From Acridotheres tristis (taxonomy: Eukaryota > Chordata > Aves > Passeriformes > Sturnidae): DNA of 64,000 nucleotides. Under the pieces are notes generated by a model, which did not search any database, was not told the origin of the DNA, and worked only from the letters and a program-made list of their open reading frames with translations. The stretch is taken from positions 3,074,612 to 3,138,611 of the forward strand of contig CM072885.1 of the NCBI GenBank assembly GCA_037013685.1, in the 5' to 3' direction. Below, in pieces: positions 34,864-47,380 of the stretch (the stretch's first letter is position 1; each line of letters starts with the position of its first letter). Both the position numbers and the translations under genes were made by a program.

Positions 34864-37800
34864 CCTTCTTTAGGTGTCCTTGTTGCTACTGACTGAGCCT
34901 CCAAACTTTACCTTTCTTACCTCTTTTACTTCCCTCTGTACTTATATTTCTGGTTGGCATCTGATCCTTAGTAATCCTGTCCCAGGCAGTGCCTTGTGTC
35001 CTGATTATTCTTTTTACCTCTATTTTGTAAAATCTTTTAGTTGAATCTATGGAAAAACTTGCTTGGCTGAAATTTTTCTGCAACCTGTAGCTTGTATGGG
35101 GGAAATTCCCATATTTCTCATTTAAAATTCTTACTTTAGGTTTTTATTGAAGACAGCAAAGGGTGCCTTTTCTGGTTTGTTGTTGGGGTTTTTTTTGTGG
35201 GGTTTTTTTTTGTTTGATTTTAGTTTTGTTTGGTTTTTTTTTTTTTGTTTTTGTTCCGTTTTTTATTTTTTAAATATTTGTTTCAATATTCCTTGTGCAG
35301 ATGTGTATTACCCTGCTAAAACTGTAAAGTAGCCAAGCTGTGCTGAACTTCACTGGAGGTGGAATAGTTTAAAGAATGCTTTGTGGTCTGCTTTAGTTGT
35401 TCATACTTCAAAATAATTAAGGAGAAAGGTGCCTTTTTATTTACCAAGCATTTGCAAGTAAACTTTAAAAACCCGTCACAGCACATAGTAAATAATTTTC
35501 TTTACAACACGGGGCCTTTTATTTGTGAAAGATGGGATCCTTGCCAGCCATGAAGATTGCTCCTGTTTTCTACTTGTTATGTGTTAAATAGTAAAACATA
35601 AAAAATTGTTGACAAGCATTTTTTTAAAAAAACTGATATCCAAGATTGACACTTTTTTGCTAAAATGGCATTTAACTTTTTTTCAGGTGGAAAATAATGG
35701 CTGTTAGAAGAGGAGATTAGTAGACAGTGCTGAAATAGAAGTTGTTTGAGGTTTCTTGGATTGATTTTTTTAAGGCAGAATCTTAAATGATTAATTGCTT
35801 CTGGAGCCTTAATGCAGTGGCTTTGGAGTTTTCCAAAGGGGAGTCACTCTCAGTGCAGTTCCAATCTGCTGTTCTATCCATGACTTATTACCTGTATATG
35901 TGTATATATATATAAACGATGTATATAATATTTGAAACATTGAATAAAAATGAAGTTTTGTACTTGGTTTAAGCTGTCTGGGTGCCTTCTGCAGATCTAA
36001 AAGTTCAGTTATCATGGAAACATCAATTTTCTGGTTGGGTAAAAAAGGTGGTTGTGGTTGTGTATCACTTCTACGCATAGGAAGTTCTGAAGAATTAAAA
36101 AAAAAATAAATTACAACTAGAGAAACCAAAAACTTAAACTTATGGTCATCTATTCATTATACTGTGGTTGAAGCAAAGAACTTGACACTAAGAAGTCATG
36201 GCTAAAACGTGCCTGACATGAACCAAACAGGAAATTCGGCAGAGAAGGGGAAATAAGAACTTGGATCTTGATAATGAAGATTTTGGCAAGCTGACCTTTT
36301 GGGCCTTTTTGAAAATTCCAGTGTGGGATTCATCGTGACTGGTGTTTGAATTTCTCGTGTCTCTTCTGACCACGGTGGGGGGAAAAGTTCCTTATTGTGC
36401 TGTGTTTGCCATCAGGTGCAAGTCTCTGGTAGGAGGGAGATGGAGTATCTGAGAATATCTGAGGGTATTTTTGGGAAACAGCTTTTTAGGGGATGGGATA
36501 GAGACTGGTCAGAAAGGAGCCTTCGACAGGAATGGAGACTGGGGAGGGGAGAACCAGCAGTTTTTGGAAATGTTCAAACAGGGAAAGAAAGACTTGTTTC
36601 AGGGATGCATAGGGATTTGTGAAATTAGGTTGTTAATGGATTGAGAACAAGTCTGGAAAAAAAAAAAAAAGCAAGCACAATAGACCAGGGGAGTTAGTTA
36701 AAAGTCTTCTATTCATCTTGCTTTTAGTTTTACTATTCACAAGCCCCATGTTTTATGTATTTTACTAATAAGACAGAGCTCTGGAGTTTACAGTGCTTTT
36801 AGTGTTTAATGATGCTCGTTCTGGAGGAGGGAGCAGAGCTCCTCCATCACTCAGTGACTCAGGGTCCCAGAGCAGGGGTGGTACAGGCAAAATGTGAGCC
36901 TTGAGGCAGCCCTAGGAGGCTGGAAATGAACAAAAACCTGTGTCCTCTGAAGGCTGAGACAGAGGGTTTTATTTGTATTTTGAAGAGTCAGTAGCACTCT
37001 TGCACACAAGTTTGGGAAAGAATTGCAGAGTGTGACATCCTTCTCTTCCAAGGGTTGGTCAGAAACTCAGCTGGTGGAGCTCCAGGTGTGTGTGCAGCAC
37101 CTGAGGTGCTGAATGTAACAGAAAACAAGAGAAATCCAAGTCTTTCATTGAATTCATCCCATGGATCCCAGGCATAACCTTTATATGAAGATGAGAGGGA
37201 GTCTAAGAGCCCAAGAATCCAGTCAGGTCGCTGGACAGGCAGAGATTAAACTGGGATTAAGAAGTTTGAGAAGAGATAAACCACTGCACAGGTGGGGCCA
37301 CTCACAGAAACAGAATGTCTGAAGAATATGTGTTCAAATGAGCATATTTAACATAAATACTTCGTATAGAGGTTTCCAAAATATATATTAAAAAAGGAAA
37401 AAAAGTTAGCAAGAGCTCTCTTAGACTGTTTAGTTATTTACCTAGTCTGAGATGAGGATAGGGAAAAGATGCAGTAGTTTTGTCACCTCCTGTAGGTGAA
37501 GACTTCAGAAATCAGCTTGCTGAGGCCTGCCTTTAGAAAGGTACAGGATTTAAATCAAGTTAGAAGAAGACTTGCAGCACAACTTTTGACTTAGTCTCAG
37601 GGTGATACTGCTCTGAGAATAAGGCAGATGAAAATGCCAGGCATTGAGAGCTGGATGCTCTGGTTTTCAGAACATCTCAGTGGGTTGAAAGGACAAACAC
37701 TGGGAAATTGGTCAAGCACCAGATTTGGTCTGAGTGAACACTGTGGATAAAGTTCACCTGTCTGCCTTGTGAGAAAAAAACCAAAATGGGATCATGAGTG

Positions 37801-40800
37801 CAGAGTGAGGATGTGCTTGAGTGTAGTGTTCAGATGCCTGAGGCAGGGATGAAAAATCCACCTTTCCTCAGAGGAAAGAACCATCTGTGATAAAAGGGTC
37901 ATTTTGAGGCTTTGGAACTTGGTTTGCCTGAGACCCTTGAGGGAACTGGAGGTTTTCTCCAGGTTTTCTCCTGCATTAGCAGGACATGCAGGAGGTTATG
38001 GCTGTAATTAGCAAGAGGAGATCAAAGATAATGCTCTGGATTTTCCACAGTGTTTTAGAGTGCCACTTCTGCAGGGAAAAATCCCCAAAAGATGCTTAAC
38101 AAACCAGACCTGATGGGCTGAAAAGGAGGCATATTTCCCCTCCCAGAGTATGAGGTGGATGGCAAGTGTGCCCTGGGCTGGTGGGATGAGGGAATTGGCA
38201 AAACTCGTGTTCATCCTGAATTGAATCCAGAGAAGATTAAACAGGTGTGGAACTGCTGGGAATAAGGGAAAGAAAATGCCTGGCTTTGTCACGTCATTTT
38301 TCAGAAACCTTGATCATAAATGGGAAAATTAGGTGACTTAAAGGGATGTGGAAAGGGAAGCAAGAAAGGAAAAACTCTGGAACTGACCAGGATTTGCTTT
38401 GTCCTTGGTTGGGATTCAGTGACAGAGAGAAAGAAAATGGTTTCAGATTCTGATTTTTAATCAAGCGTGTTACTGAAGAAGTCAAGAAAGAGAGAAGGAC
38501 CTGCCCTGGAAGGGCAAAGTGAGCAATGAGGAAACAGTTTCATTTCTCTTACTTCACCGTAATTTTTTTCTGTGCAATAAATGTATGTTTAATCTAGTTG
38601 GTTGCAGTAAAACTCACCTCTGGAATTCACAAACATGCTCTTGTGTCTTTTGGGTGTCTCATCATGGAAGGATGGAAGCAAATCCACCTCTTACTCTTGA
38701 GGTGCTGCCAGGCAATTTGTGATACCAAAAATTCAAGCACTTATATATGAATGAGGTCTTGAGAAATCACTGGCTTGGACATATTAATGATATCAGCAAA
38801 GAGAGGGAGGCCTCTGAGTGCAGGAGTGACCATTTCCATCGTTGCTAGTTTTAATGAAAATTATTTTTTTAAGGCTTATGTTCATACTTTTTTTTTTTGT
38901 TTAAAAAGTGAAAATGGGGAAACAAAAAAGATTTTTTGGAAAATGGAAATTTATAGTTTTGACCAGCAACAGAAAGTGTAATAAGGTTTTGCTTTGGTTT
39001 GGTTTTTGGTGGTTTTATTTATATATTTAAGTGCAAATTCTCAGCTTTTGGAATGATGAGAAATCAGAGAGGGAAAAGGAAAATCTTTCATACTTTTAGA
39101 CCAGCAACACGAATGCAGAATTGGATGCTTTGCTGGGCTTCTAGCTGTGTTTTAAGTAAAGAGAATTTCCCTAGTTTCTCAGGCTGAGTGAAGTTGGGAG
39201 CAATTTGCTGTATGATACGGAATACAGTGAATCAGCATTCGTGATGGCAGCTATTTATAGTTACTCTATTTTTATTCAAAGCAAAACAATAGCACTGAAT
39301 TTCAGGCAGTTGGACCAGGCATTCAGGAAGGTCTCTCTGGAAGCTGAGGGGGGGAAAAAAATCTCATCTTGCTGGATCTTGAGGGCTGAGCTCGTGAGCT
39401 CCGCCAGCATCTCCATTTCAGTGTCGTCCTCCGAAGGTGAAATCCGGGGCTGTGCTGGGGAGCTGCAGGAGCAGATGCCTCTAAAATGTGATTTTTTTTT
39501 TATCCCCTATTCAGGGGCTGTGGGCATTGCTTGTATTTTTTATTTGAAGAGCTGAGCAGTGTAATTAATTGCTGTTAATTTTAACCGTCTCTTCCAGGTT
39601 TTCTGTGCGTGTTCCATGTCCTGCTGCTGCCAACGTGGATGCGAATGCCGTGGCTACAAAGGCTCCTCACTGTCTCATGCTGGGTCCCTCAGATCCAAGA
39701 GCTACTTGGCAGTTTCCAAGGCAACCACCTGTGGAATAATTAAAAAGGATGGAAGTGTTAGCGTGCCAGATATAAGGAATTCTTGCCTGGAGAGAGCGTT
39801 TCACTTTCTTCCGTCGTGAAGAATCAAACGTGCTTCTGCCAGCAAAGTTAAGGTAGTACAATTAAAAAAGTAATGGTTTATTTTCTGGAAGTTTTGAGGT
39901 GGAGCAACAAGCCTGATACGACTGTCTGCTATACAGAAATGACCATGGTTCCTTCTGGGTTAATATTTTGGGTAGATTTAAATGGAAAATGCACGGGAAT
40001 GGTGATGATGGAAAGGCAGTGTGGGTGATCAGTATTTTGTATTAGTAAAACAGTTGCATGGATTGTTTTGCACTTTGTGCCGTCTTCCCTTGGATGATTT
40101 TAAGCTGGGAAGGACTAAAATGGAGCATACATTAGTTGGAGCATAAATATAGGAAGTGCAGCCTTCATGCCAAGTACACTGAGATTTCTTTGGCATTCAG
40201 TGAAGTGATAGTTATAAAAGGAATCTAGGAGTGGGCTCACTGCAAAATGACAGTCGGAATCAAGGGCTGATCTTTATCCCAGAGCTTAAAGGGTGGGCAG
40301 TGACTAAGTCCATGCTGAACCAAACTGATAATCAGGTTTAGCTGCTTCAGTGAAGCAGCAGCTCAAAGCATTTTGAAGTCACATATTCCCAGATTCAGAG
40401 CTGAAATTGCACGGTGGGAAAAAACAAATATTAAGCAAAAGAAGGCTGTTAGAATAAGAAAAAATGGCAATTTCAGTTCTGAAAGTTTGAAACATTGCTT
40501 CAGAAGTTGGCAAAGGTGTTAGACTTCAGATAACTGGGAAAGTTCTTCTCCAAGTATTGTATGTTACTGGATGTATTTGCTCATTATATCTTCCTTCTCT
40601 GCCAGTCATTCAAATATAGTTGAATAGAAAAATATTACTCATTTCTGACAATGGAGTTAAATGGAGAAAAACCACATTCCCATTCTTCCCATAGTCCAAA
40701 TAACTGCTCAGTTAAGTCTGGTTACCTTGCCTGATGCTCTTGTACAGTTAATTTTAGGCGTGATGCTTTTGTGTAATTTATTTCAAGAAAAAAGAAAGAG

Positions 40801-43639
40801 TCCTAAATTTTGAAGTAGAAATATTTGGGATGCCATCTGGGCTTTACATAATAAATTTTTCCTGCCAAAATGTTTGTGGGATTCTGTTGGGATGTGGATG
40901 GGATTTCACATTCCATCCCTTCCACAGCACAAGAAGATCATTGTTTTTTAGATATGGTGGGTCCAAGAAGAAATAAGAATTGTGTGGTGGCAGCCCTGTG
41001 ATCTGAGGCAATACAAATAGAATCTATCTACTAACAATTCTCACCTTTTCCAGATGTTACCTAATTTCAACAGCAAATATTTGCAGGTACTGACTCAGTA
41101 GAGTTGCAGTTTTCCACCCTAATACTTGATTTCCTGTTCATTGGTTGGTGTCACCACATCTTAAATACCAGAATGGTTTTCTTTCTGAAGTAATTCTTCA
41201 GTCTGTTAATTCCTGTCAGTATGGAGCTGAGGAAAATGGGTTTTTCAGGCAAGTGCTGTTTTCATATGTGGAAGGAGTGTGCTGGCAGTGTCTGCACCAA
41301 GCACAGTGAGGAGGATACAGAACTGAGACACTGCAAATAAAGTGAAGGTACTTGGTGTGTGTGGATCCAGGTCCTTGATCTTCCCAAGCAGCATAAATAA
41401 CTCTCAAAGATGGAATTGGGTACTTGTGAAAGAGCACATGAGTGTATTTGTGGAAGCCTAATGTAGTAGCAGTCAGGTACAGTAATGTAGGATTCCCAGC
41501 AGTGTACACAGAGGAGTTCCAGCTCCTACAAAACATCCCAAACACATACAAATACCTCCATTTTTCTGTCTTACCTCAAATGCTGTGGGTGAGGTTTTTC
41601 TCATGAAGTTTAAATGTCCAGATGCTGCTGAAGCCAGAGGTGAACAGCAGGTAGGATGAGCAGCTTCCTGACAGGTCCTATGCCAGACCCCCTTGGAGGG
41701 GATGACTTGTCTCTAAAAAGGTGCCTGTAGAAAGGAATCCATCTTTTCCATGGATAATTGAGCCTGGACAGCTGATTCAGCCCAGATGGCAAACCTTCCA
41801 GGAACCTCAAGTGTGCAATTAGATACATTTGTGTATAAAATTAATTCTGCTATGCTTGTTGCTCCATATTCCACTCCTATTCCGGAGCTTCCAGAGCTAA
41901 TTGGAGTTGCACTTGATTACTGGTACAATCCCCTTACTCATCCTCCTCTTCCCAGCTTGGACATTTGACCCTGTCAGTTTTCCCAGCCTTCATCTGCAAG
42001 GCTCTGGTTCAGTATCAGGGCTCGTGAAGAGCCCAGTGGAGTTTGTTAGCATAGTTTGTAAGAGAAATAAAAACATCTGTGCTAAATATAGGCAGCTGTG
42101 CTGTGTGAAAGAAAATACAGGGACCAGGAAAAATTGATTTCTAATGTTTTTTATGTAGGTTATGTGTCAATAATCTTTATCCCTCGGAAGTTTTACAGGA
42201 CTGAAGGAAGTAGGTGGTTAGAGGTAGTGATTTGTTCAATAATTCTAATTTCTTCAAGTGATTCAGTACCTGTTGACATAGAAGTTGTTTCTGTAGCCTT
42301 GGCTATTAAGAATGAGTACTATATGCACCCAGAAAAGTAAATTTTTCTTCCTAATTCTCTTTTTGTGGCAGAAGATTTGTTTTGCTCCATATTGGAGTAA
42401 CTTAGTAACTTTTTGAGAGGAAAAAAATGGGAAATAGTAATATGGTAATTCTTTCAAAGATTATTTTGATAGAGTGGTTAGTATTTTCCTATTTTTATAC
42501 CATCAGATCAACTGTATCAAAAGTCAGTTACAGAGTGGTAGTCTAAAAGTGTTATTAAAATACCCATTAATTTTGTTAAATGAATTAGGACTGTTTCCTG
42601 GAATAGGTGGGACTTTCATCTTGTTGCTTGGAAATCCAGGTAATTTTTCAGGTTGGGATTTTTTCAAAGGGAATTTTTCTTTCTAGCAAGAGTGGAAATG
42701 TTGGGGAAATTCAGGGAAAGAACAATAAGTTCAAGTCACCTTTGTGGAAAAGGGAACTCAAATACTGAATGGACCCTTTTTCCTAGGCTTGATTTTCCTT
42801 TGAGAAGGAGGGAACTCACTTTGGTGGATGGATATTTTATGGGGAGCAAAGCTGCACTGCAACTTTAATACATGCAGAATTATCTACAAGGTGACAGACT
42901 TTATGCTTAGGCACCAGGTCCCTTTCACCCCTCCAGCTGCTCATGCTGGGCATTTTGGATATGCTTTTCCAGCATAATTCAGATGATTTTCCCTGTTAGA
43001 CAGCACAGAAAGTGCAGAATAGAATGAAAAGGTCTGAGAACTTGCAGAGAGGTAGTGAAGGTAAGAGGAGAAAAGCAGCTCTTGGTCATTCACTGACGTG
43101 GAGCAGTGATTTGTTTCCAGCAGTGGCCACAAGTGGGTTATTGAGGAGCACAGCAACAGAGTGAGTGGGATCCTCCTGCACACCCTTCACTGTCCAGAAA
43201 TCCATAGTACATGGGTTGACTGAGCTGGATGGTTTTATTTTTTGGCATTTTTTGCTGGACTTTTCTTTTGGAATTTGTTAGTGAGACGTACTGGGAAGTG
43301 TAAAGCTCTGTGGTTCCTCAGCTTAACTAACATCAGCCTGTTCAGTGAGGAACCATATTCTTTTGTTAACTTTTGGGCCTGAACTCCATTTAAAATCCAC
43401 TTCTTGCACTGGAAAAGACTTAAGTAATTGATACATAGCTATTTCCATTATGACCATAATTTTCTAGAGCTCAGCCTGCTGCAAGTGTTGAGTCAGTTCA
43501 AAGCCTGCTGAGCTGTACATGGAGCAGGGCCACTTGCCCCACCTCCAGTCATCCTACTTCACACTTAATTTCATTGAGATTCCTCATTAATTTCACTCCT
43601 GAATGTCATTTGTGTATTTTAATGTCCAGTGAGTAATCT
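34864..43639. other. Intron-like sequence, no gene supported
   Basis: A T/G-rich low-complexity block lies at about 35186-35275, a short TATATA run at 35903-35914, and an A-run at about 36657-36671. The segment 39380-39480 is a little richer in CpG and carries an open frame of about 116 codons with no recognisable domain. An acceptor-like TCTCTTCCAG at 39589-39598 opens a frame with several cysteines, but no clear donor follows. I do not call either an exon. Confidence 0.45.
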
Positions 43640-43801
43640 GCACGCATTTCTTTTTGTTTTTTCTTACTTATTTACTGCCTTTGCTGCTGTGAATGACTTT
43701 ACTATCATCAGCAGATGTCATCTCACTGTAGAGCCCTTTTCATGTCATTTATGAATTCATTGAACAGTGCTGGGAACAGATCCCAGCTCAGATCCCTGTG
43801 G
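43640..43801 (-). mobile_element. Old CR1 internal 3' fragment (reverse)
   Basis: The segment TCATCAGCAGATGTCATC, then TCATTTATGAATTCATTGAA, CAGTGCTGGGAACAGATCCC and AGATCCCTGTGG corresponds to a block found in older amniote CR1 copies. There a similar text reads as the reverse complement of the reverse-transcriptase 3' region. Divergence is high, suggesting an old insertion. Confidence 0.65.
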
Positions 43802-43983
43802 AAAGAAGAGCTGAAATGGCACCAAGTCCTGCCAAAAGCAGAGTGGGTTTGCCCACTTCTGCACGTGGCACAGCTGAATTTGTGCTAAAATCACTGTGCT
43901 GTTTTGGTACACTTGTAAATGTGGAGTCACTGTAAAATACTTCGTAGGAATGAATAATAATATGTAAGATAATGTCATTTTTA

Positions 43984-44135
43984 ATCACAGAATCATTAAG
44001 GTTGGAAAAGTCCTCTAAGATCACCAAGTTCTACCCTCAGCCACCACCGTACTCACCCCTAAACCATATCCTCAAGTGCCATACCCACGGAATTTTTGAC
44101 TCCACAACTTCCCTGGGCAGAGTATTCCAGTGCTG
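43984..44135 (-). mobile_element. CR1 LINE 3' fragment (reverse)
   Basis: It starts ATCACAGAATCATTAAGGTT, then GGAAAAGTCCTCTAAGATCACC, and continues to GACTCCACAACTTCCCTGGG and TATTCCAGTGC. This is the standard CR1 3' end in reverse orientation, about 150 bp long. It lies shortly after the older CR1 fragment in the same orientation and looks like a separate, later insertion. Confidence 0.92.
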
Positions 44136-44589
44136 CCTGTTTGGAATTTCACCTTGGGAAGATAGCATGGGCAAGGGATTCACCTTTTTGGCTGACTGAG
44201 GATTATGTTTAATGTTAAAAAGGTCCACACCTGCTTTGTTCACAGCATTTTTCATCTCAAAACCAACTTGGTTGTAACCTGTTAGTTTGTCACTCTCTAC
44301 ATGGTCAGTAAATAGAAAACTACGTTGAGTAAGGGAAATTAGGCAACAGAATCAGTCTCCACAATCATAAATATATGCTTATTTTAGTTGATTAAGTGTA
44401 GGAAATTTTCTGAGCAGTAGAACTGTTACTTGCTCTTGTTTTCCAACATTAACTTAGCAAACATCTAATGTAAAACTGGGCCATATCTAAAGAACCTGAG
44501 GCATAAAATAATTTTTCCAGAGGTTTCCAATAACTTTTCCTGCAGCTGCAGCTTAGAGAAGTGGAGAGTTGAGGACATGAATGTGCTGC

Positions 44590-44880
44590 ACATGTCCCAG
44601 TGTCCCACTGCTGCTTCCTCTTACCACTCTGTTCCTCCCTAATTACTCCTGAAATTCTGTTTGCTTTTTCACTGCTCCTCTTATCAACCCCTGTGAGAAC
44701 TGTATTTTCACAAAGCTATCTGCAGTGAATTCAAGGTCTCTCCTAATCAGGAAAAAAACTAATTTAGAACCCCTCATTTTCAGTGTGCAGTTGGCTGCTT
44801 TTTTTTCTATATACAGGGCCTTGGAATTAATCTACTTGAATTTCATCTTCTGTTTTCCCTCCCAGTCACGCTGTATAATA
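44590..44880 (-). mobile_element. Old CR1 fragment (reverse), amniote-type
   Basis: Recognised by ACTCCTGAAATTCTGTTTGC, the AGCTATCTGCAGTGAATTCAAGG block, AATTTAGAACCCCTCATTTTC, and TTGAATTTCATCTTCTGTTTTCC followed by CAGTCACG. These blocks recur in CR1 copies across birds, crocodilians and turtles. Several gaps and substitutions show strong decay. It could be part of the same original insertion as 43640-43801. Confidence 0.7.
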
Positions 44881-45861
44881 ACTAGTTGGAGGAAAAGACT
44901 GAGGGTAACTGCTTTGATGCATTTACTGGTTTATCTGTAATAGAGCTGTGACCTCATAGTGTGTCCTTTTCAGCATCATTTATTGTTCAGTTAAATGAGG
45001 GAGGTCTAACTCCAGACCTGTACAGGAGTCTGATTTTATATGTGTGTATAAGGGTTTATGTTCTCTGCATGTAAATTGACTGTTGATTGATAAGATCTTC
45101 CTCCTTTCTGCTCTACAGCTGAGTTTTCTTCAAGACCTTGTGGAGAAGTTGATAATTTTTTTGGGACTCCCAATATCCATGGAGCCCTTTCGTGTCTGTG
45201 ACCTGCAGATTGCAGTCCATCAGTTGGTCTTTTCAATAATGTGGTTTCCTTAGAAATCTGGCTGTGTCCATGTGCTCTGGCTGTGTAATTTCCTGGCAGG
45301 CTTTGGCAGTGAGCAGTGCTCAGATTCCCGGAGAGGATCCCCTTTCCTGCTCCTCTCTGCAGGCAGACACCAGAGCTGGAAGTTCCCTGAACTGCTTCGT
45401 ACTGAGCAGTGAGTTCATTTGGGTTTTCATGTGGCAAAGAAGCATTTCTGAGGTTTTTTCCCCCTCCCCACAGTTTTGTCCTGTAGAGCTTTTGATCCTT
45501 TGTCACCTACTGGCCCAGCAGGTTTTCTCATAAGCTTCACCCTTCTGGTGTATTTGATAAAATTTCCTCTTAACACATCAGTTCTGACTATTTTTTTTTT
45601 CGGCTTAAAATTTTGCATTTAGTTTGTTAAATTCTTTATTTTTTTTCCTGGAGTCACAATATGGTTCCTCTTTTTGAAGGACATGCTTTTGAATGCTTTC
45701 TCAATATTCTTTATTTTGTTTTGTGTTAAGTTGCACTTACTCTATTCTTCCATATGCAATATGAGCTTTTAGGAAGCTGTCACCTCCTTAATACCTTCAC
45801 CTTTTTTTGCCTGTTCATTTTAGTTTTCTTTAAAGCAGTTTCTTGTTTCTTCATCACAGAG

Positions 45862-45916
45862 TGCTTGAGGACCTGACTAAGGTCATCTGGTCCAACCCTC
45901 ATGCTCAAGCACGGAC
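45862..45916 (-). mobile_element. Short CR1 fragment (reverse)
   Basis: GAGTGCTTGAGGACCTGAC, then AAGGTCATCTGGTCCAACCC and TCATGCTCAAGCA match the reverse-oriented CR1 segment that usually reads 'gatcatctagtccaacccc...gctcaa'. Only about 55 bp can be followed. Confidence 0.7.
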
Positions 45917-46251
45917 TTTTTTTTTCTGGTTGCACAGCTAAAAATAGAGAAAACTACTGTTTCAAGTACTGAACTTGAGTGCTTTGTAATCAGTAATGCA
46001 GCCACTCTTCAGCAGTGAGGATCCTGTACACAGGTCAGGACTGGGTCAAGTCTTGCCTCTGCTGTGGGTTTTCAGAGTTGTTTGAAGGAGTGCTAATTAA
46101 TGGTGTCTTAAAAATGCAGTATTTACATCACAGTGACTACACGGAGAATTTATCCATCTCCAAAATCCTGCAGTTTGGCCACTTCAATTTCAAGGGGTGA
46201 TGTTTGGTGCTGATAACTGTCAGGTACCTTCACGGGGCTGGGCAGTTTCGG

Positions 46252-46393
46252 AACCACAGAATGGTTTGAGTTGGAAGAGACATGAAAGACCATCCAAATT
46301 CCATCCCCTGACACAGACAGGGACACTTTTCCACTGGACCAGGTTGCTCCAATCCCTGTTCAACCTGGCTTTGGACACTTACAGGCATGGAGC
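46252..46393 (-). mobile_element. CR1 LINE 3' fragment (reverse)
   Basis: The copy begins AACCACAGAATGGTTTGAGTT and continues through GAAAGACCATCCAAATTCCATC, GGACCAGGTTGCTCC and GGCTTTGGACACTTACAGG. About 140 bp of the CR1 3' end. It belongs to the same group as 14390 and 58408. Confidence 0.9.
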
Positions 46394-47136
46394 TGGGAAA
46401 TCTCTTTATGCTGCTGAACTTGGTTTTGTGTCTTTTCTTTCTTAATGTGCTTTGATTGGAAGGAAGAAGTTTTGAGCTTCGTGGGCTTCCATGCACTTTG
46501 AGATGCTCTTGTCAGACTAAACGACATGAGGAAGTTTTTACCAGAAAATTTCTCCTTGTTGTGGCTCTCATCCTGCTGGAATAATTGGAGGATGCTGTCC
46601 CAGCTAGGGAAGTGGAATGAGGAGTTTGGTTCATCCTTCTGTCAGCATCTCTGTGTGGTCAGATGAGCTGCTCTCTGCATTCCCTGGGCTGTCATGAGGG
46701 ATTTAGAAACCCAGAATCCTCATAGACCCAGTGCAGGTGTTTGGGATAGAGTGAATTAAATCCCACCCTGGTATTTCAGTGTTTTGAACTGGTGAATGTT
46801 TTCATTTTAAGAGAGTTTTTTCAGTCGTGATGGTTAGGAAAGAGCAATTTGATGCTTGATTAAAAGCAAGGAGAAGGCTTGCAAAATCTCTTCAGGTGAA
46901 AAGAATTTAGAGTTCTGTGGGTGACTTAAAAGGATAAAATGAGAGTGGAATTTTAAATCGCATACAAATGTTGATTACAAAGAACAACTTGGTTTGACTT
47001 GGGTGCTTGGTAGTTTTACCTGTGTTTCTTCATTCTTATATAAATAAGTGAAAAGTCTGCAGCTTGGAGATCTACTCAGAGACTGCATTTCTAGTAGTAT
47101 ATATTCCATTTCAGAAGCTACAAAAGCATGTGGTCA
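46394..47136. other. Intron-like sequence between CR1 copies
   Basis: About 740 bp of unremarkable AT-rich sequence. No gene or repeat was recognised. Confidence 0.5.
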
Positions 47137-47380
47137 CAGAACAAGGGGGAATGGCTTCAAACTGAAGGAGAGCAGTTTTAGATGAGATATTTGGAATAAA
47201 TTCTTTACTGTGGGAGTGGGGAGGCCTTGGCACAGGTTACACAGAGAATCTGTGGCTGCCCCAGGATCCCTGGAAATGTCCAACCTGGGATAGTGGAAGG
47301 TGTCCCTGCCCATGGCAGGGGGTGGGACTGGATGGGCTTTAAGGTCTCTTCTTACCAAAACCATTCTGTGATTCTGTGAA
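47137..47380 (+). mobile_element. CR1 LINE 3' fragment (forward)
   Basis: The copy carries CACAGAACAAGGGGGAATGG, CTTCAAACTGAAGGAGAGCAG and GTGGGGAGGCCTTGGCACAGG. GTGTCCCTGCCCATGGCAGG follows, and it ends CCATTCTGTGATTCTGTGA, the diagnostic CR1 tail. Forward orientation with a complete 3' end, 5'-truncated at about 245 bp. Confidence 0.95.

Noticed and set aside
39589..39819. Acceptor-like site followed by a cysteine-rich open frame (MSCCCQRGCECRGYKG...)
   Set aside because: No clear donor follows before the stop, and the peptide is not recognisable. Cys-rich starts like this arise by chance in TGC-rich DNA. Kept only as a note in the region entry.
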